Assembly: GCA_022072145.1 (NCBI GenBank)
Contig: JAJVIG010000007.1
Location: 62,001 to 126,000 of the forward strand
Reading direction: 5' to 3'
Length of the DNA stretch: 64,000 nucleotides
Source of the DNA: Pseudomonadales bacterium
Lineage (GTDB): Bacteria; Pseudomonadota; Gammaproteobacteria; Pseudomonadales; UBA5518
In this document: positions 1 to 9,348 of the stretch, one piece after another
Layout of the letters: every line of letters begins with the position of its first letter
Position numbering within the stretch: the first letter of the stretch is position 1
Made by a program: the position numbers and the translations under genes
Notes under the pieces: generated by a model
Databases searched by the model: none
Seen by the model: the letters and a program-made list of their open reading frames with translations, nothing else
Told to the model about the DNA's origin: nothing

Positions 1-35
1 ATCAGCGTGAATCCGCCGTGCCTACTCGAGTTCAA
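1..35 (-). CDS. gspI: GspI minor pseudopilin, N-terminal fragment (cut by window start)
   Basis: Only the first codons are inside the window; the gene runs off the left edge. A TTG at 35-33 begins MNSSRHGGFTL, which carries the glycine plus FTL prepilin peptidase site of type II pseudopilins, so cleavage would fall after Gly8. A good Shine-Dalgarno (GGAGG, 8 nt upstream) supports the TTG start, which overlaps the end of gspH by 14 nt. GspI follows GspH in most T2SS operons and is part of the pseudopilus tip (GspI/J/K). The identity rests on the motif and on position only. Confidence 0.7.
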   Translation of the reverse strand, partial: MNSSRHGGFTL

Positions 36-555
36 GCCCACCGCCTCCCTCGCCGCGCAGCGTGGCGGCCGCCGGCCCGGACTCTCCGGCGTGGAACAAG
101 GCGCTGAACGGGGTGATCTCGCCGCTGGAGAGCAACAGCACCTCGACCGACTCGCCGTCCGTCGTTGCCGCCGTCGCGTCCGTCAGCGCCTCGGCGCTGC
201 CCGCGAGCGCCTCGGTCTCGATCTCGATGCGCAACCCGTGCGGGAGCCTGCGCTCACCGAGCAACGGATGGCTGGCCTCACGCCATTGCCGTTCGCCGGC
301 GTCGAAGCGCAGGAAGCGATACGATCCGGAGCCGACGGCCAGCAGGTATTCCTCCCCCTGCAACATCGCTTCCTCGCTCGCGAAGGCGATCCGGTCACGC
401 AGCGCCGCGGCTTCCTCGCGCGCGCGCCGCTCTTCGATGCCACCGACGGCGAGTACCGCCATGCCGGACAGCAGCCCGAGCAGCGCCAACGCCACCAACA
501 ACTCGAGCAGCGTGAAGCCCCGTAGCTCAGAGATCCTTGTGGAAGATGTCGGCAT
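22..555 (-). CDS. gspH: GspH minor pseudopilin of the type II secretion system
   Basis: The protein has 177 aa, with a short leader and the prepilin site RGFTLLELL (cleavage after Gly13) followed by one hydrophobic helix of about 20 residues, the N-methylated pseudopilin N-terminus. The rest is a soluble domain with little conservation, normal for GspH. In this family the protein joins the tip region of the periplasmic pseudopilus. The ATG at 555 is preferred over an in-frame GTG 12 nt upstream because GAGGG sits 6 nt before it. The 5' end overlaps the end of gspG by 29 nt and the 3' end overlaps the putative gspI start, so translation is probably coupled. Confidence 0.88.
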   Translation of the reverse strand: MPTSSTRISELRGFTLLELLVALALLGLLSGMAVLAVGGIEERRAREEAAALRDRIAFASEEAMLQGEEYLLAVGSGSYRFLRFDAGERQWREASHPLLGERRLPHGLRIEIETEALAGSAEALTDATAATTDGESVEVLLLSSGEITPFSALFHAGESGPAAATLRGEGGGGLELE

Positions 556-964
556 CGTTGCCCTCACCGCCCTCTCGCCCGTCGGCGCCGTAGCTCATCA
601 GGTCGAAGCCGCCATCGGGATAGCGCAGGAACTGGTACTCGTTGCCCCACGGATCGCGCGGCAACTGCTTCTTCTTCAGGTAGCCCGCCGGATTCCAGTG
701 CCGCGGCTCTGGGGCGCCTGAAGGCTTCTCGACCAGCGCCTGCAGTCCCTGCGCGGTGGAGGGGTAGCTGCCGTTGTCGATGCGGTACAGATCCAGCGCT
801 TGACCGAGCGTCGCGAGGTCGGCGCGCGCGGCGGTGACCCGCGCCTCGTCGACCCGCCCCATGATGTTCGGTGCGAGCAGCCCGATCAGCACACTGATGA
901 TGACCACCACCACCATGATCTCGATCAGCGTGAATCCACGATCGCGGCAAAACGGGATGTGCAC
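527..964 (-). CDS. gspG: GspG major pseudopilin
   Basis: The protein has 145 aa. The prepilin site RGFTLIEIMVVVVII gives cleavage after Gly10 and leaves the mature N-terminus FTLIE with the conserved Glu5. The remainder contains the GspG signature features DNGSYPSTAQGLQALV and RDPWGNEYQF and the aspartate-rich C-terminal loop that binds calcium in homologues. It is the main subunit of the pseudopilus that pushes folded exoproteins through the GspD secretin. The start is GTG with an excellent AGGAG 6 nt upstream, overlapping the region of the gspF stop codon. The order F-G-H-I matches canonical T2SS operons. Confidence 0.95.
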   Translation of the reverse strand: MHIPFCRDRGFTLIEIMVVVVIISVLIGLLAPNIMGRVDEARVTAARADLATLGQALDLYRIDNGSYPSTAQGLQALVEKPSGAPEPRHWNPAGYLKKKQLPRDPWGNEYQFLRYPDGGFDLMSYGADGREGGEGNDADIFHKDL

Positions 965-973
965 GGCAGGCTC

Positions 974-2188
974 CTAGATCAACTGGTTGAGGGAAAACAC
1001 CGGCTGCAGTATCGCCACCACGATGGCGAACACCACGACGCCCATGAACAGCAGCACCGCGGGCTCGAGCAGCCCCAGCAGCGTCGCGACCCGTTCGTCG
1101 AGCTCGGCGCGCTGGCTGTCGGCCACGCGCGCGAGCATGCGCTCGAGCTCGCCGCTGGTTTCGCCGCTGGCGATCATGTAGATCATCATCGGCGGAAAGC
1201 ACCCGCTGCGCGCCAGCGCGGTGCGCAGGCTGGCGCCCTCGCGCACCTGCGCGGCCGCCTCGGCGACCACCCGTCCCAGGTGCAGGTTCGAAAGCACCGC
1301 CGCCGCGATACCGAGCGCTTCGACCAGCGGCACCCCGCTGCTGACCAGCGTACTCAGGGTACCGGCGAAACGCGCGCTCTCGGCGGTGGTGATCAGCCGT
1401 CCGGCCAGCGGAGCGCCGAGCAGCGTGCGGTGCATCCGCTCGCGCCGCGCCGGTTCACGCAGCGCGAGCCGTGCGGCGAGCACCGCGAGCACGAATCCCG
1501 CGAGCAGCCAAAGTCCGTAGCCGACCACGAAGTTGCTGAGCGCGAGCAGCGCGCGCGTGGCCGCCGGCAACTGTTGGCCCTCGTCGGCGAACACGGCCAC
1601 CACGTCGGGCACCACCCAGGTGAGCAGGCCGGCGACCACCAGCAGCGCAACGGTGAGCAGCAGCGCCGGATAGATCAGCGCGAGGCGCACCTTCTGCTGC
1701 GAACGGTGGGTGGCCTCGGCATGGTCGGCGAGGCGAGCCAGCACCAGATCGAGCCGTCCGCTGTGCTCGCCGGCAGCGACCGTCGCGCGGTACATCGGCG
1801 CGAAGGCACGCGGATAGAACCCCATGGCGGCGGCGAGCCCACGTCCTTCCACGACCAGGCCGCGCAGCCCCGTGACCAGCGCGCCCACACCCGGGCGTGT
1901 TCCCTGCTGCGCGATGGCGGCCAGCGCATCGGCCAGCGGCAGCGCCGCCTGCAGCAGCGTCGCGAGCTGGCGCGTGAACGACGCGAGCTCCGCGGTCGCA
2001 AGCGCGGTGCGTGAACCGCGGCCGGAATCCCCGCGCACAGAGCTGTCGGTCCCGCTCTCGGTCACCTGCAGCGGCACCAGCCCGCGATCACGCAGCTGCT
2101 GGCGCGCCTGGCGCGCCGAGTCGGCCTCGAGCGTGCCCCTGTGCTGCCGCCCGCTCGCATCGAGCACCACGTAGCCGAAGGCGCCCAC
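974..2188 (-). CDS. gspF: GspF inner-membrane platform protein of the T2SS
   Basis: The protein has 404 aa, the usual GspF length. It shows the two repeated GspF cytoplasmic domains (about residues 70-190 and 270-390), separated by a hydrophobic hairpin around residues 165-240, with a third membrane helix near the C-terminus. It is the polytopic inner-membrane protein on which GspE, L and M assemble. The start is GTG with GAGGGG directly upstream. It lies 6 nt after the gspE stop in the same operon. The family assignment is clear from domain order and context. Confidence 0.94.
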   Translation of the reverse strand: MGAFGYVVLDASGRQHRGTLEADSARQARQQLRDRGLVPLQVTESGTDSSVRGDSGRGSRTALATAELASFTRQLATLLQAALPLADALAAIAQQGTRPGVGALVTGLRGLVVEGRGLAAAMGFYPRAFAPMYRATVAAGEHSGRLDLVLARLADHAEATHRSQQKVRLALIYPALLLTVALLVVAGLLTWVVPDVVAVFADEGQQLPAATRALLALSNFVVGYGLWLLAGFVLAVLAARLALREPARRERMHRTLLGAPLAGRLITTAESARFAGTLSTLVSSGVPLVEALGIAAAVLSNLHLGRVVAEAAAQVREGASLRTALARSGCFPPMMIYMIASGETSGELERMLARVADSQRAELDERVATLLGLLEPAVLLFMGVVVFAIVVAILQPVFSLNQLI

Positions 2189-2194
2189 GGCCCC

Positions 2195-3670
2195 TCAGTC
2201 CTCCGCACTCACGCGCAGCACTTCCTCGACGGTGGTCAACCCGGCAAGGACCTTCGCGCGCCCGTCGGCGCGCAGCGCGGCATCGGTGCGGCGCGCGTGC
2301 GCAGCGATCGCCTCCTCGCTGGCGCGATCGTGGATCAGGCGACGCATCGCCTCGTCCACCGCCAGCAGTTCGTACAGCCCGACGCGGCCGCGGTACCCGC
2401 GCTGAGCACAGGCCGGGCAGCCCTCGGGGCGGAACAGCAGGTGCGCGCCGCCGCGCGGCAGTTGCAACATCTCGCGTTCGGCCGGGTCGGGATCATGCGG
2501 TTGCTTGCAATCCGGGCACAGCACTCGCACCAGGCGCTGCGCGATGACGCCGTTCAGGCTCGAGGCCAGCAGGAACGGCTCGATGCCCATGTCCTGCAGC
2601 CGCGTCACGGCGCCGGCGGCGGTATTCGTGTGCACCGTCGACAGCACCAGGTGCCCGGTGAGGCTGGCCTGCACCGCTATGGCGGCGGTCTCGGCGTCGC
2701 GGATCTCGCCAACCATCACCACGTCCGGATCCTGGCGCAGCATTGCCCGCAGTCCCGAGGCGAACGTCATGCCGGCCTTCACGTTGACCGGTGTCTGACC
2801 GATGCCTTCGATGTGGTATTCGATCGGGTCCTCGACCGTGAGTATGTTGCGCGTACCGTCGTTCAGGTAGTTCAGGCAGCCGTACAGCGTGGTGCTCTTG
2901 CCCGATCCGGTCGGTCCGGTAATGAGCAGGATGCCATGCGGTCGATCGAGCAGCGTGCGCAGCCGCGAGCGCGCCGCGGCGTCCATGCCGAGCGCATCGA
3001 GCTCGAGCCGCTGCGCGCCCTTGTCGAGGATGCGGATCACGACCCGTTCGCCGTTGGCCGCCGGCAAGGTCGAGACCCGCATATCGACCTCGCGTCCGCC
3101 CACGCGCAGCGAGATGCGGCCATCCTGCGGCACACGCTTCTCGGCGATGTCGAGCCGCGCCATGACCTTGATCCGCGACACCAGCGCCGCGGCCAGCTCG
3201 CGTTTGGGCTCCACGATCCCGCGCAGCACCCCGTCGACGCGAAAACGCACCAGCAGTCGCTTCTCGTACGGTTCGACGTGGATGTCCGAGGCGCGCTCGC
3301 GGATCGCCTGCGCGATGATGGCGTTGATCAGACGGATGATCGGCGCGTCCTGCCGCTGGTCGAGCAGGTCCTCGGTCTGCGGGATCGCCTCGGCCAGGCT
3401 GCCGATGTCGAGATCGTCTTCCAGCCCCGCCGCGAGCTCGCGGGCGACCGCGCCGCCCTTCTCGTAGTTCTCCGACAGCGCCTCGCCGAAACGCGCCTCG
3501 TCGACGGCCTCGCAATCGAAGCCGGACCCGATGCAGCGCGCCACCTCGGCGATCACGTGCACGGCAACATCCTGCCGGTGCAGCAGGCGCGGCCGCGCGG
3601 CGCTGCCGCCGGACGGCGCGATCAGCAGCGCGCCGTGGCGCTTTGCGAAGGCATAGGGCAACTGGTCCAT
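2195..3670 (-). CDS. gspE: GspE secretion ATPase
   Basis: The protein has 491 aa from the ATG at 3670; the frame is open further upstream but that extension lacks GspE features. The Walker A motif GPTGSGKST is at residues 252-260. An Asp box with the VEDPIEY segment follows, then a Walker B region with the GEIRDAETA signature (321-329) and a His box near 340-348. A tetracysteine zinc site is visible (C385, C388, C418, C421), typical of GspE. The N-terminal ~100 residues form the domain that binds GspL. It powers pseudopilus assembly from the cytoplasmic face. It heads the minus-strand E-F-G-H-I operon and is divergent from gspC across 221 bp, as in the Pseudomonas xcp locus. Confidence 0.96.
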   Translation of the reverse strand: MDQLPYAFAKRHGALLIAPSGGSAARPRLLHRQDVAVHVIAEVARCIGSGFDCEAVDEARFGEALSENYEKGGAVARELAAGLEDDLDIGSLAEAIPQTEDLLDQRQDAPIIRLINAIIAQAIRERASDIHVEPYEKRLLVRFRVDGVLRGIVEPKRELAAALVSRIKVMARLDIAEKRVPQDGRISLRVGGREVDMRVSTLPAANGERVVIRILDKGAQRLELDALGMDAAARSRLRTLLDRPHGILLITGPTGSGKSTTLYGCLNYLNDGTRNILTVEDPIEYHIEGIGQTPVNVKAGMTFASGLRAMLRQDPDVVMVGEIRDAETAAIAVQASLTGHLVLSTVHTNTAAGAVTRLQDMGIEPFLLASSLNGVIAQRLVRVLCPDCKQPHDPDPAEREMLQLPRGGAHLLFRPEGCPACAQRGYRGRVGLYELLAVDEAMRRLIHDRASEEAIAAHARRTDAALRADGRAKVLAGLTTVEEVLRVSAED

Positions 3671-3891
3671 GGATCGATGCGCGGGTCCGGAGCTGCGGCG
3701 GTTTGCCTGTGCAAATGTAGCATCGCCGGCGTGCCGCTGCCGCGTTCCGGCACTGCACGTCGATAGACCTTGTGCTTTGGCCCGCATTTTGCCTTGTCCT
3801 TCGGGTCTGGAACTGCACCCACCTGCGCCCGAACGCCGGTGGCCGCGGGGCCAACGGCTATACTTTGCGCACCCTGGCACGGAACCGCCCG

Positions 3892-4524
3892 ATGATGCGG
3901 CAACTCGCCGACCGCTGGCCGCTCACCCCGCCGCAGACGCTGACTGCGTTCGCGGTCGCCCTGACCGTGCTCGGCATCGCGTGGCAGTTGCGTGCGCTGT
4001 CGACGCTGACCGTGCCGGCGCCGCCAACCGATCCGCTGGAGCCGGCCGCCCCGCTGGAGCGTGACGAACTGGCCGGGATCCTCGCCGCCGAACTCTTCGG
4101 CGCCGCCGCGGCACCCGGGAACGCGGCCCGATCCGGCGACGCACTGGTGCAAAGCAGCGCCGGACTCACACTGCGCGCGGCGCTCGCCCCCACCGGCGCG
4201 GTGCTCGAGGCCGCCGACGGCGAGGCCCGCTGGTATCCGGTGGGCAGCACGGTCGGCCCGGGTGCGCAGTTGCAGGAAGTGCGGCGCGACCACGTAGTAC
4301 TGCTGGTCCAGGGCCGCCAGGAGCGGCTCGGTTTCCCTGCCATCGAGGACTCTGGTACGCCAGCGGCGCTGCCTGCCGCCGAAGCCGCCACCCTGCCGTC
4401 ACTGCCCTCGGCGCCTGCGGCCACCGATGGCGCCGTGCCGATTCCCGCCCACCTGCCCGCCGAGGAAAAGGCGCGTCTCGTGCGCCAGCGCCTCGAGGAA
4501 CTCCGCAACCGGTCCCGCCAATGA
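3892..4524 (+). CDS. gspC: GspC inner-membrane coupling protein of the T2SS
   Basis: The protein has 210 aa from the ATG at 3892. A short cytoplasmic N-terminus is followed by one membrane helix (about residues 14-34), a proline-rich linker and the homology region with LAAELFG and the GLTLRAALAPTGAV-type beta strands that contacts the GspD N0 domain in homologues. The C-terminal part is short and has no clear PDZ domain or coiled coil, so this is a compact GspC. The upstream frame stays open but has no Shine-Dalgarno. Its TGA overlaps the gspD ATG by 4 nt. A TATACT hexamer at 3859-3864 may be its -10 box, but no good -35 was found. Confidence 0.88.
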   Translation: MMRQLADRWPLTPPQTLTAFAVALTVLGIAWQLRALSTLTVPAPPTDPLEPAAPLERDELAGILAAELFGAAAAPGNAARSGDALVQSSAGLTLRAALAPTGAVLEAADGEARWYPVGSTVGPGAQLQEVRRDHVVLLVQGRQERLGFPAIEDSGTPAALPAAEAATLPSLPSAPAATDGAVPIPAHLPAEEKARLVRQRLEELRNRSRQ

Positions 4525-6410
4525 AGCAAACGCACGCGAACGCACGTTTTCCCGCGGCCGTCCGGCGACTGTCCGCCGTGCTGCTTGGAGCCCTGCTCGC
4601 GCTGGGGGCGCTCGCCGCCGACGGCAAGCTGGTCATGAACATGCGCGACGCGGATATCCGCGCGCTGATCCAGTGGGTGGCCGACGTGACCGGCAAGAAC
4701 CTCGTGGTCCACAAGGACGTGCAGGGCAAGGTCACCGTGCTCTCCTCCGAGCCGCTGACCAGCGCCGAGGCCTACCAGGTATTCCTCGCCACGCTCGAGG
4801 TGCACGGCTTCGCCGCAATCGACGCAGACGGCACCGTGAAGATCGTCCCGCAGGCGATGGCCAACGCCAGCGGCCCGCCGCTCGGCGGCGCCGGCGGGGG
4901 CGAAGTCGTGGTACGGGTGATCAAACCGCGCAACGTTCCCGTCGAGCAACTCGCCGCGAACCTGCGCCCGCTGGTCCCCGAGACCGGCATGCTCGCCGCC
5001 TATCCCGGGAGCAACAGCCTGATCGTGACCGCGACGGCCAACAACGTGCGCCGCATCGACGAGATCGTGCGCACGCTGGACCGCGCGAGCGACCTGCAGT
5101 TCGAGGCCGTCGCGCTGCGCCACGCCAACGCCGAGGAGGTGGCCGCCACGCTCGGGAAGCTGGTCCCCGGCCTCGCCGGCGAGGAGGGTTTCCGTTTCGT
5201 CAGCCTGTCGGTCGACACGCGCACCAATTCGATCCTGCTCAGCGGGGAGCCGGAGAATCGCCGTCGCGTGCGTGCCATCATCGACAGCCTGGACCGCGAG
5301 GTGGCCGGCGGCAGCACCGACGTCGTCTACCTGCAGTACGTGCAGGCCGAGGAGATGCTCGCCATCCTCAAGGGCATTGCCGGCGCGCTGCAGGAAGGCA
5401 CCGGCGAGGATGCGCGCAGCAGGGTATCCATCGAGGCCAGCAAGAGCACCAACGCGCTGGTGATCAACGCACCGCCCGATGTGCTCGCGAGGCTGCGCTC
5501 GATCGTCGAGCAGGTCGACATCCGCCGCGCGCAGGTACTGGTCGAGGCGCTGATCGTCGAGATCACCGACGACGACGCACGCGACCTCGGCGTGTCGTGG
5601 GTATGGAGTGCGGGCGAGGACTTCCCATCCTCGGGCGGCAATGCTGCGGTGGACCTCCCGGGCACGCTGGGCACCGGACTGGTCACCGACGACGACGGCA
5701 ACGTGAGTTTCCAGCCAGGCGCCGGACTGTCGCTCGGCTACTTCGAGAACGGCGACCTGAAGGCCGTGATCCGCGCCCTGTCGTCGACCACCCGCGCCAA
5801 CATCCTGTCCACCCCGACCATCGTCGCGCTCGACAACGAGGAAGCCGAACTGCTGGTCGGGCAGAACGTGCCGTTCAAGACCGGCGAGTCCACCGGGCCG
5901 GCCTCCTCGACCGAGAATCCGTTCACCACGATCCAGCGCCAGGACATCGGCCTGAACCTGCTCATCAAACCGCAGATCAACCGCGGCGACTCGATCACGC
6001 TCGACCTGAAGCAGAGCACCGAGAGCATCGCGCCGTCGGTGGACATCGCCTCCGACATCGTCACCAACAAGCGTCTCGTGCGCACCAAGGCACTGATCAA
6101 GGACGGTCAGACGCTGGTGATCGGGGGTCTGCTGCAGGACGACGCCAGCGTCAGCCGGTCCAAGGTACCTCTGCTCGGCGACATCCCGCTGCTCGGCAAG
6201 CTGTTCAGCAGCACCAACCGCTCGCGCGGCAAGACCAACCTGATGGTATTCATACACCCGACCATCCTGAAGGACGATGCGCAGGTCGAAGGCATCACGC
6301 GCCAGCGTTACGATTTCATGCGCGAGCGCCAGGCGAGTGCGCCGCGCTCGCGCCTGACGCCCGAGCCGGAACCGGTGCTACCCGAGTTCGAGACGATCAG
6401 GCCGCGCTGA
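4521..6410 (+). CDS. gspD: GspD outer-membrane secretin
   Basis: The protein has 629 aa. A signal peptide with hydrophobic core around residues 17-32 ends near ALA/AD. It is followed by an N0 domain (MNMRDADIRALIQWVADVTGKN), the N1-N3 ring-building repeats (about 105-340) and the secretin core with QVLVEALIVEI and the conserved VPLLGDIPLLGKLF near residue 555. It forms the outer-membrane channel for folded exoproteins. The last ~45 residues after the barrel are polar and have no recognisable pilotin-binding S-domain, so how it reaches the outer membrane is not evident. It is translationally coupled to gspC (ATGA overlap) and convergent with sohB. Confidence 0.96.
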   Translation: MKQTHANARFPAAVRRLSAVLLGALLALGALAADGKLVMNMRDADIRALIQWVADVTGKNLVVHKDVQGKVTVLSSEPLTSAEAYQVFLATLEVHGFAAIDADGTVKIVPQAMANASGPPLGGAGGGEVVVRVIKPRNVPVEQLAANLRPLVPETGMLAAYPGSNSLIVTATANNVRRIDEIVRTLDRASDLQFEAVALRHANAEEVAATLGKLVPGLAGEEGFRFVSLSVDTRTNSILLSGEPENRRRVRAIIDSLDREVAGGSTDVVYLQYVQAEEMLAILKGIAGALQEGTGEDARSRVSIEASKSTNALVINAPPDVLARLRSIVEQVDIRRAQVLVEALIVEITDDDARDLGVSWVWSAGEDFPSSGGNAAVDLPGTLGTGLVTDDDGNVSFQPGAGLSLGYFENGDLKAVIRALSSTTRANILSTPTIVALDNEEAELLVGQNVPFKTGESTGPASSTENPFTTIQRQDIGLNLLIKPQINRGDSITLDLKQSTESIAPSVDIASDIVTNKRLVRTKALIKDGQTLVIGGLLQDDASVSRSKVPLLGDIPLLGKLFSSTNRSRGKTNLMVFIHPTILKDDAQVEGITRQRYDFMRERQASAPRSRLTPEPEPVLPEFETIRPR

Positions 6411-6492
6411 CGGCGGGCGGGCGAAACCTTTTGCGGTGCGGTCGTCCCTGCGTGCAGCGCCGGTGCGACAGTCTCCGAGCCCTTTTCCGCCC

Positions 6493-7569
6493 TCAGCGGG
6501 TCCTGCTCCCCGGCTCCGCCAGGCCGTCCAGCGCCTGCTCGACGCCGCGTCTGACGGCGCTCTCGACCGCGAGACCGAAGCGCTCCTGCAGGCCGCGACG
6601 TTCGACGTAGCGCACCTCGAGCACCTCGGAATCGCGCGCCGCGTCCTGCAGCAGCGCATCGCTGGTGCCGAGCGCGTCCACGAGCCCGCGCGCGAGCGCG
6701 CGCTCGCCGAACCAGACCTCGCCGGTCGCCACCGCCGCGACGTCGAGCGACGGACGGAAGCGTTGCACGAACTCGCGGAACAGCGCGTGCGTATCCTCGA
6801 GTTCCTCGGCGAACTTCTGGCGTGCGGCCTCGGTGTTGCGCCCGAACACCGTCAGCGTGCGCTTGTACTGCCCCGCGGTAAGCAGTTCGTAATCGATGTC
6901 GTGCTTGCGCAGCAGGCGGTGGAAATTCGGGATCTGCGCGACCACGCCGATGCTGCCGAGTATCGCGAACGGGGCCGCCACGATCCGCTCGGCGACGCAG
7001 GCCATCAGGTAACCGCCACTCGCCGCCACCTTGTCCACGCAGACGGTGAGCGGGATGCCACACTCGCGCACCCGCGCGAGCTGGGCCGCCGCGAGGCCGT
7101 AGGAATGCACCATGCCGCCGCTGCTCTCCAGCCGCAGCACCACGCGGTCCCCGGCATCGGCTAGCGTCAGCAGCGCGGTGATCTCCTCGCGCAGATTGCG
7201 CACCGCGTGCGCGCGCAGGTCACCGTGGAAGCCGAGCACGAACACCCGTCGCGGCGGTTTGGCCTGCTCCGGGGACGCGGCACCGTCGACCGCGGCAGCC
7301 ACCTCCTTACCGCGCCTCGCTTTCGCCGCCTTGCGCTCGGCCTTGCGCCAGCGCTTGTACTCGCGTTCGTCGAGTGTCGCGGCGTGCAATGCATCGCGCA
7401 TCGCATCCAGGCGGCTGTTCAGCTTGCGCACCTCGATGTGCCCGTCCTCGCCAGCGCCGCGTGCCCGCGCGACGAGGGCGGCCACCCCGATCGCGGCCAC
7501 CAGCACCCCGAGCAGCACCGTCGCCGCCTTCGCCAGGAACAGTCCGTAGTCAGTCAGGAATTCCCACAC
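6493..7569 (-). CDS. sohB: SohB-like inner-membrane serine peptidase (S49)
   Basis: The protein has 358 aa. An N-terminal membrane segment (about residues 10-34) is followed by a charged linker rich in Lys/Arg and Ala (60-107), then the S49 protease domain. The catalytic serine lies in VAASGGY (Ser184) and the general-base lysine in TAGQYKRTL (Lys236), the Ser-Lys dyad of the SppA/SohB family. SohB-type enzymes degrade membrane peptides or signal peptides on the periplasmic side. The start is GTG with GAGG 8 nt upstream. It stands alone, convergent with gspD and 58 nt beyond the end of the fimL-like gene. Confidence 0.92.
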   Translation of the reverse strand: MWEFLTDYGLFLAKAATVLLGVLVAAIGVAALVARARGAGEDGHIEVRKLNSRLDAMRDALHAATLDEREYKRWRKAERKAAKARRGKEVAAAVDGAASPEQAKPPRRVFVLGFHGDLRAHAVRNLREEITALLTLADAGDRVVLRLESSGGMVHSYGLAAAQLARVRECGIPLTVCVDKVAASGGYLMACVAERIVAAPFAILGSIGVVAQIPNFHRLLRKHDIDYELLTAGQYKRTLTVFGRNTEAARQKFAEELEDTHALFREFVQRFRPSLDVAAVATGEVWFGERALARGLVDALGTSDALLQDAARDSEVLEVRYVERRGLQERFGLAVESAVRRGVEQALDGLAEPGSRTR

Positions 7570-7627
7570 ACGCAGTGCCTCATCGCCATGGCGCGCGGGA
7601 GCCTAGCACATTCGACCTTGCGGCGGA

Positions 7628-9241
7628 CTACGCGACGATGCGCGCCACCTCGAGCACCCGACGATCGGGTTCCTCGCCGACCTGCAGCGAGGCGATGCAG
7701 TACTCCAGCGCGATCAGCACGTCGGCCAGTCCTTCGCCGAGATCGGCACCGACCGCCTCATTGCCGACGGCGTCGAGCAGCGCCAGCGCGCGCGCGGCGA
7801 CCGCGCCGGCGCGCCCGTGACCGAGCACGTGCAACGCGCCACGCACCGCATCGATCTGCGTGCGCGCACCGGCGCTCGCCGGCCCGGCGACGCCGGCATC
7901 GACCGCGGCGGCGAGTTCCCGCTTGGCGCTCTCGATGCATTCGCGCGCCAGTACCAGGGTCGCGCCGCGCGCCTGCGCGAGCGTATCTCCCGTCATGGCC
8001 CCTGCATGCAGCGCATTCTCGAGACCGTGCGAGCGCGCGAAGCCGCCGAGCACGACCTCGGCCTCGACCACCACATCGGCCAGGTGTTGCAGCGTCGGGA
8101 CATCCGCCTCACCGCGCGAGCGCAGGCTGTCGTCGAGTTCGGCGGCGGCCGCCTCGAGCCGTGCCGCACCCTCCGCGAGGCCTTCGGCCACGAAGGTCTG
8201 CGCCACGCGACGGAGCGCGGCGGCGACCTCGCCTAGCTGATCCGGTCCGGCAGCGGCCCCGGGAGTCAAGGCATCGAGCGTCCGGCGCACCGCGCCGAAC
8301 TCGGCCTGCGCCGCCGCGACCGTCATCGCGGCATCGTTGTCCGTCCCCCCGAGCAAGCGCCGGCGCTCCCGCGCCAGGGCATCGTCGTCGGGCAGCACCA
8401 GTTCCACGCCGGTGTGCCGGCGGATCTCGGTAATGCGTTCGCCCGTGCCGCCACGCATCACCAGTGTCAGCAGCGCGTGACGCTGCGCGGTGTCGAGCGC
8501 CTCGTCGCCGCTCGCCGCGTCGCGAACCCGCGTGCGCAGCCACCCGTCACCGGCACTCAGCGCACGAATGCGGGCGGGCGTGGCGTGCAGCGCGCCGTTC
8601 GCGAAGCCTTCGAGCACGCCACCGAGTAGCCACCAGCGTTCGCCGGCTGCACCACCACCGGTCAGCGCCAGCATGCGGTCGCAAGCCCGGCGCATCATCC
8701 GAACGTGTACCGGATCGAAACGACCACGCACCACCGCGAGCAGCCCGAGCTGGTAAAGATGACGGAGCCGCCGCGGCAGTTCCGGCGCGGCATCGGCCGC
8801 CGGTACACCGGGCGGACAGCAGCACTCCAGCTCGGCGGGATCGGAAAGAAAACAGTGCTCCGGCAGCGCCTCGAGTCCGCGCCGCGCGCGCAGCACATCG
8901 TGTTCAGAGCGCAACAATTCCGGTCGCATTGCTCGCCGTTCGCAGACGTACGCGGGGTAGCGCGCCAGCACCGTCAATGCGGCACGCATCGCCTCGGCAA
9001 CGCCGCCGCGCTCGTCGGCGGAGGCCACTGCGAGGTCGCGCGCCAACTGCGCCGCGTCGTGCAACTCGAGCATGCGCAGCACACCATCGGCCTGGCGCAG
9101 TTGCTTCGCGCACAGGGCGCGTGCATCGGCGTCGCCGTTCACGCCCCGCGTGAAGCTCTCGTGCGCCATCTCGAGCAAACGCTCGAGTTCCGGACGCGCT
9201 GTTTCGATCGATGTGATGCTGGGCCTGGGAACGAGGGCCAC
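7628..9241 (-). CDS. fimL: FimL-like protein (ChpA N-terminal homologue, type IV pilus/cAMP regulator)
   Basis: The 537-aa soluble, helical protein resembles the N-terminal Hpt-like region of the chemosensory kinase ChpA but has no kinase, CheW or receiver domain. The ChpA/FimL-type helix LRQADGVLRMLELHDAAQLA lies near residue 50 and a closing helix with ADVLIALEYCIASLQ near 515. No HxxKG phospho-acceptor motif is visible, as in Pseudomonas FimL. There FimL supports twitching motility and cAMP/Vfr signalling. The start is GTG at 9241: AGGGAGG lies 7 nt upstream, while an upstream ATG has no ribosome site. Nearness to dnaQ-rnhA also matches Pseudomonas. It could be another ChpA-N paralogue. 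Confidence 0.72.
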   Translation of the reverse strand: MALVPRPSITSIETARPELERLLEMAHESFTRGVNGDADARALCAKQLRQADGVLRMLELHDAAQLARDLAVASADERGGVAEAMRAALTVLARYPAYVCERRAMRPELLRSEHDVLRARRGLEALPEHCFLSDPAELECCCPPGVPAADAAPELPRRLRHLYQLGLLAVVRGRFDPVHVRMMRRACDRMLALTGGGAAGERWWLLGGVLEGFANGALHATPARIRALSAGDGWLRTRVRDAASGDEALDTAQRHALLTLVMRGGTGERITEIRRHTGVELVLPDDDALARERRRLLGGTDNDAAMTVAAAQAEFGAVRRTLDALTPGAAAGPDQLGEVAAALRRVAQTFVAEGLAEGAARLEAAAAELDDSLRSRGEADVPTLQHLADVVVEAEVVLGGFARSHGLENALHAGAMTGDTLAQARGATLVLARECIESAKRELAAAVDAGVAGPASAGARTQIDAVRGALHVLGHGRAGAVAARALALLDAVGNEAVGADLGEGLADVLIALEYCIASLQVGEEPDRRVLEVARIVA

Positions 9242-9348
9242 CGGACGACCTCCCTGAACTGGACGCGACGCCTGGCGTCGCACTCCGGCGACGCCGCTGT
9301 TGCCGAGTGCAGTATAGACGCCCGCGCGGATTGCGCCCCGCGGCCGTT

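Noticed and set aside
3858-6257. A 799-codon open frame on the minus strand across gspC and gspD
   Set aside because: It is antisense to two clear T2SS genes, has low-complexity Arg/Ala/Asp-rich content and no domain. Long antisense frames are expected at this GC content.
6411-6492. Bidirectional terminator between gspD and sohB
   Set aside because: Only very short stems and no T-run could be found in the 82-nt convergent gap.
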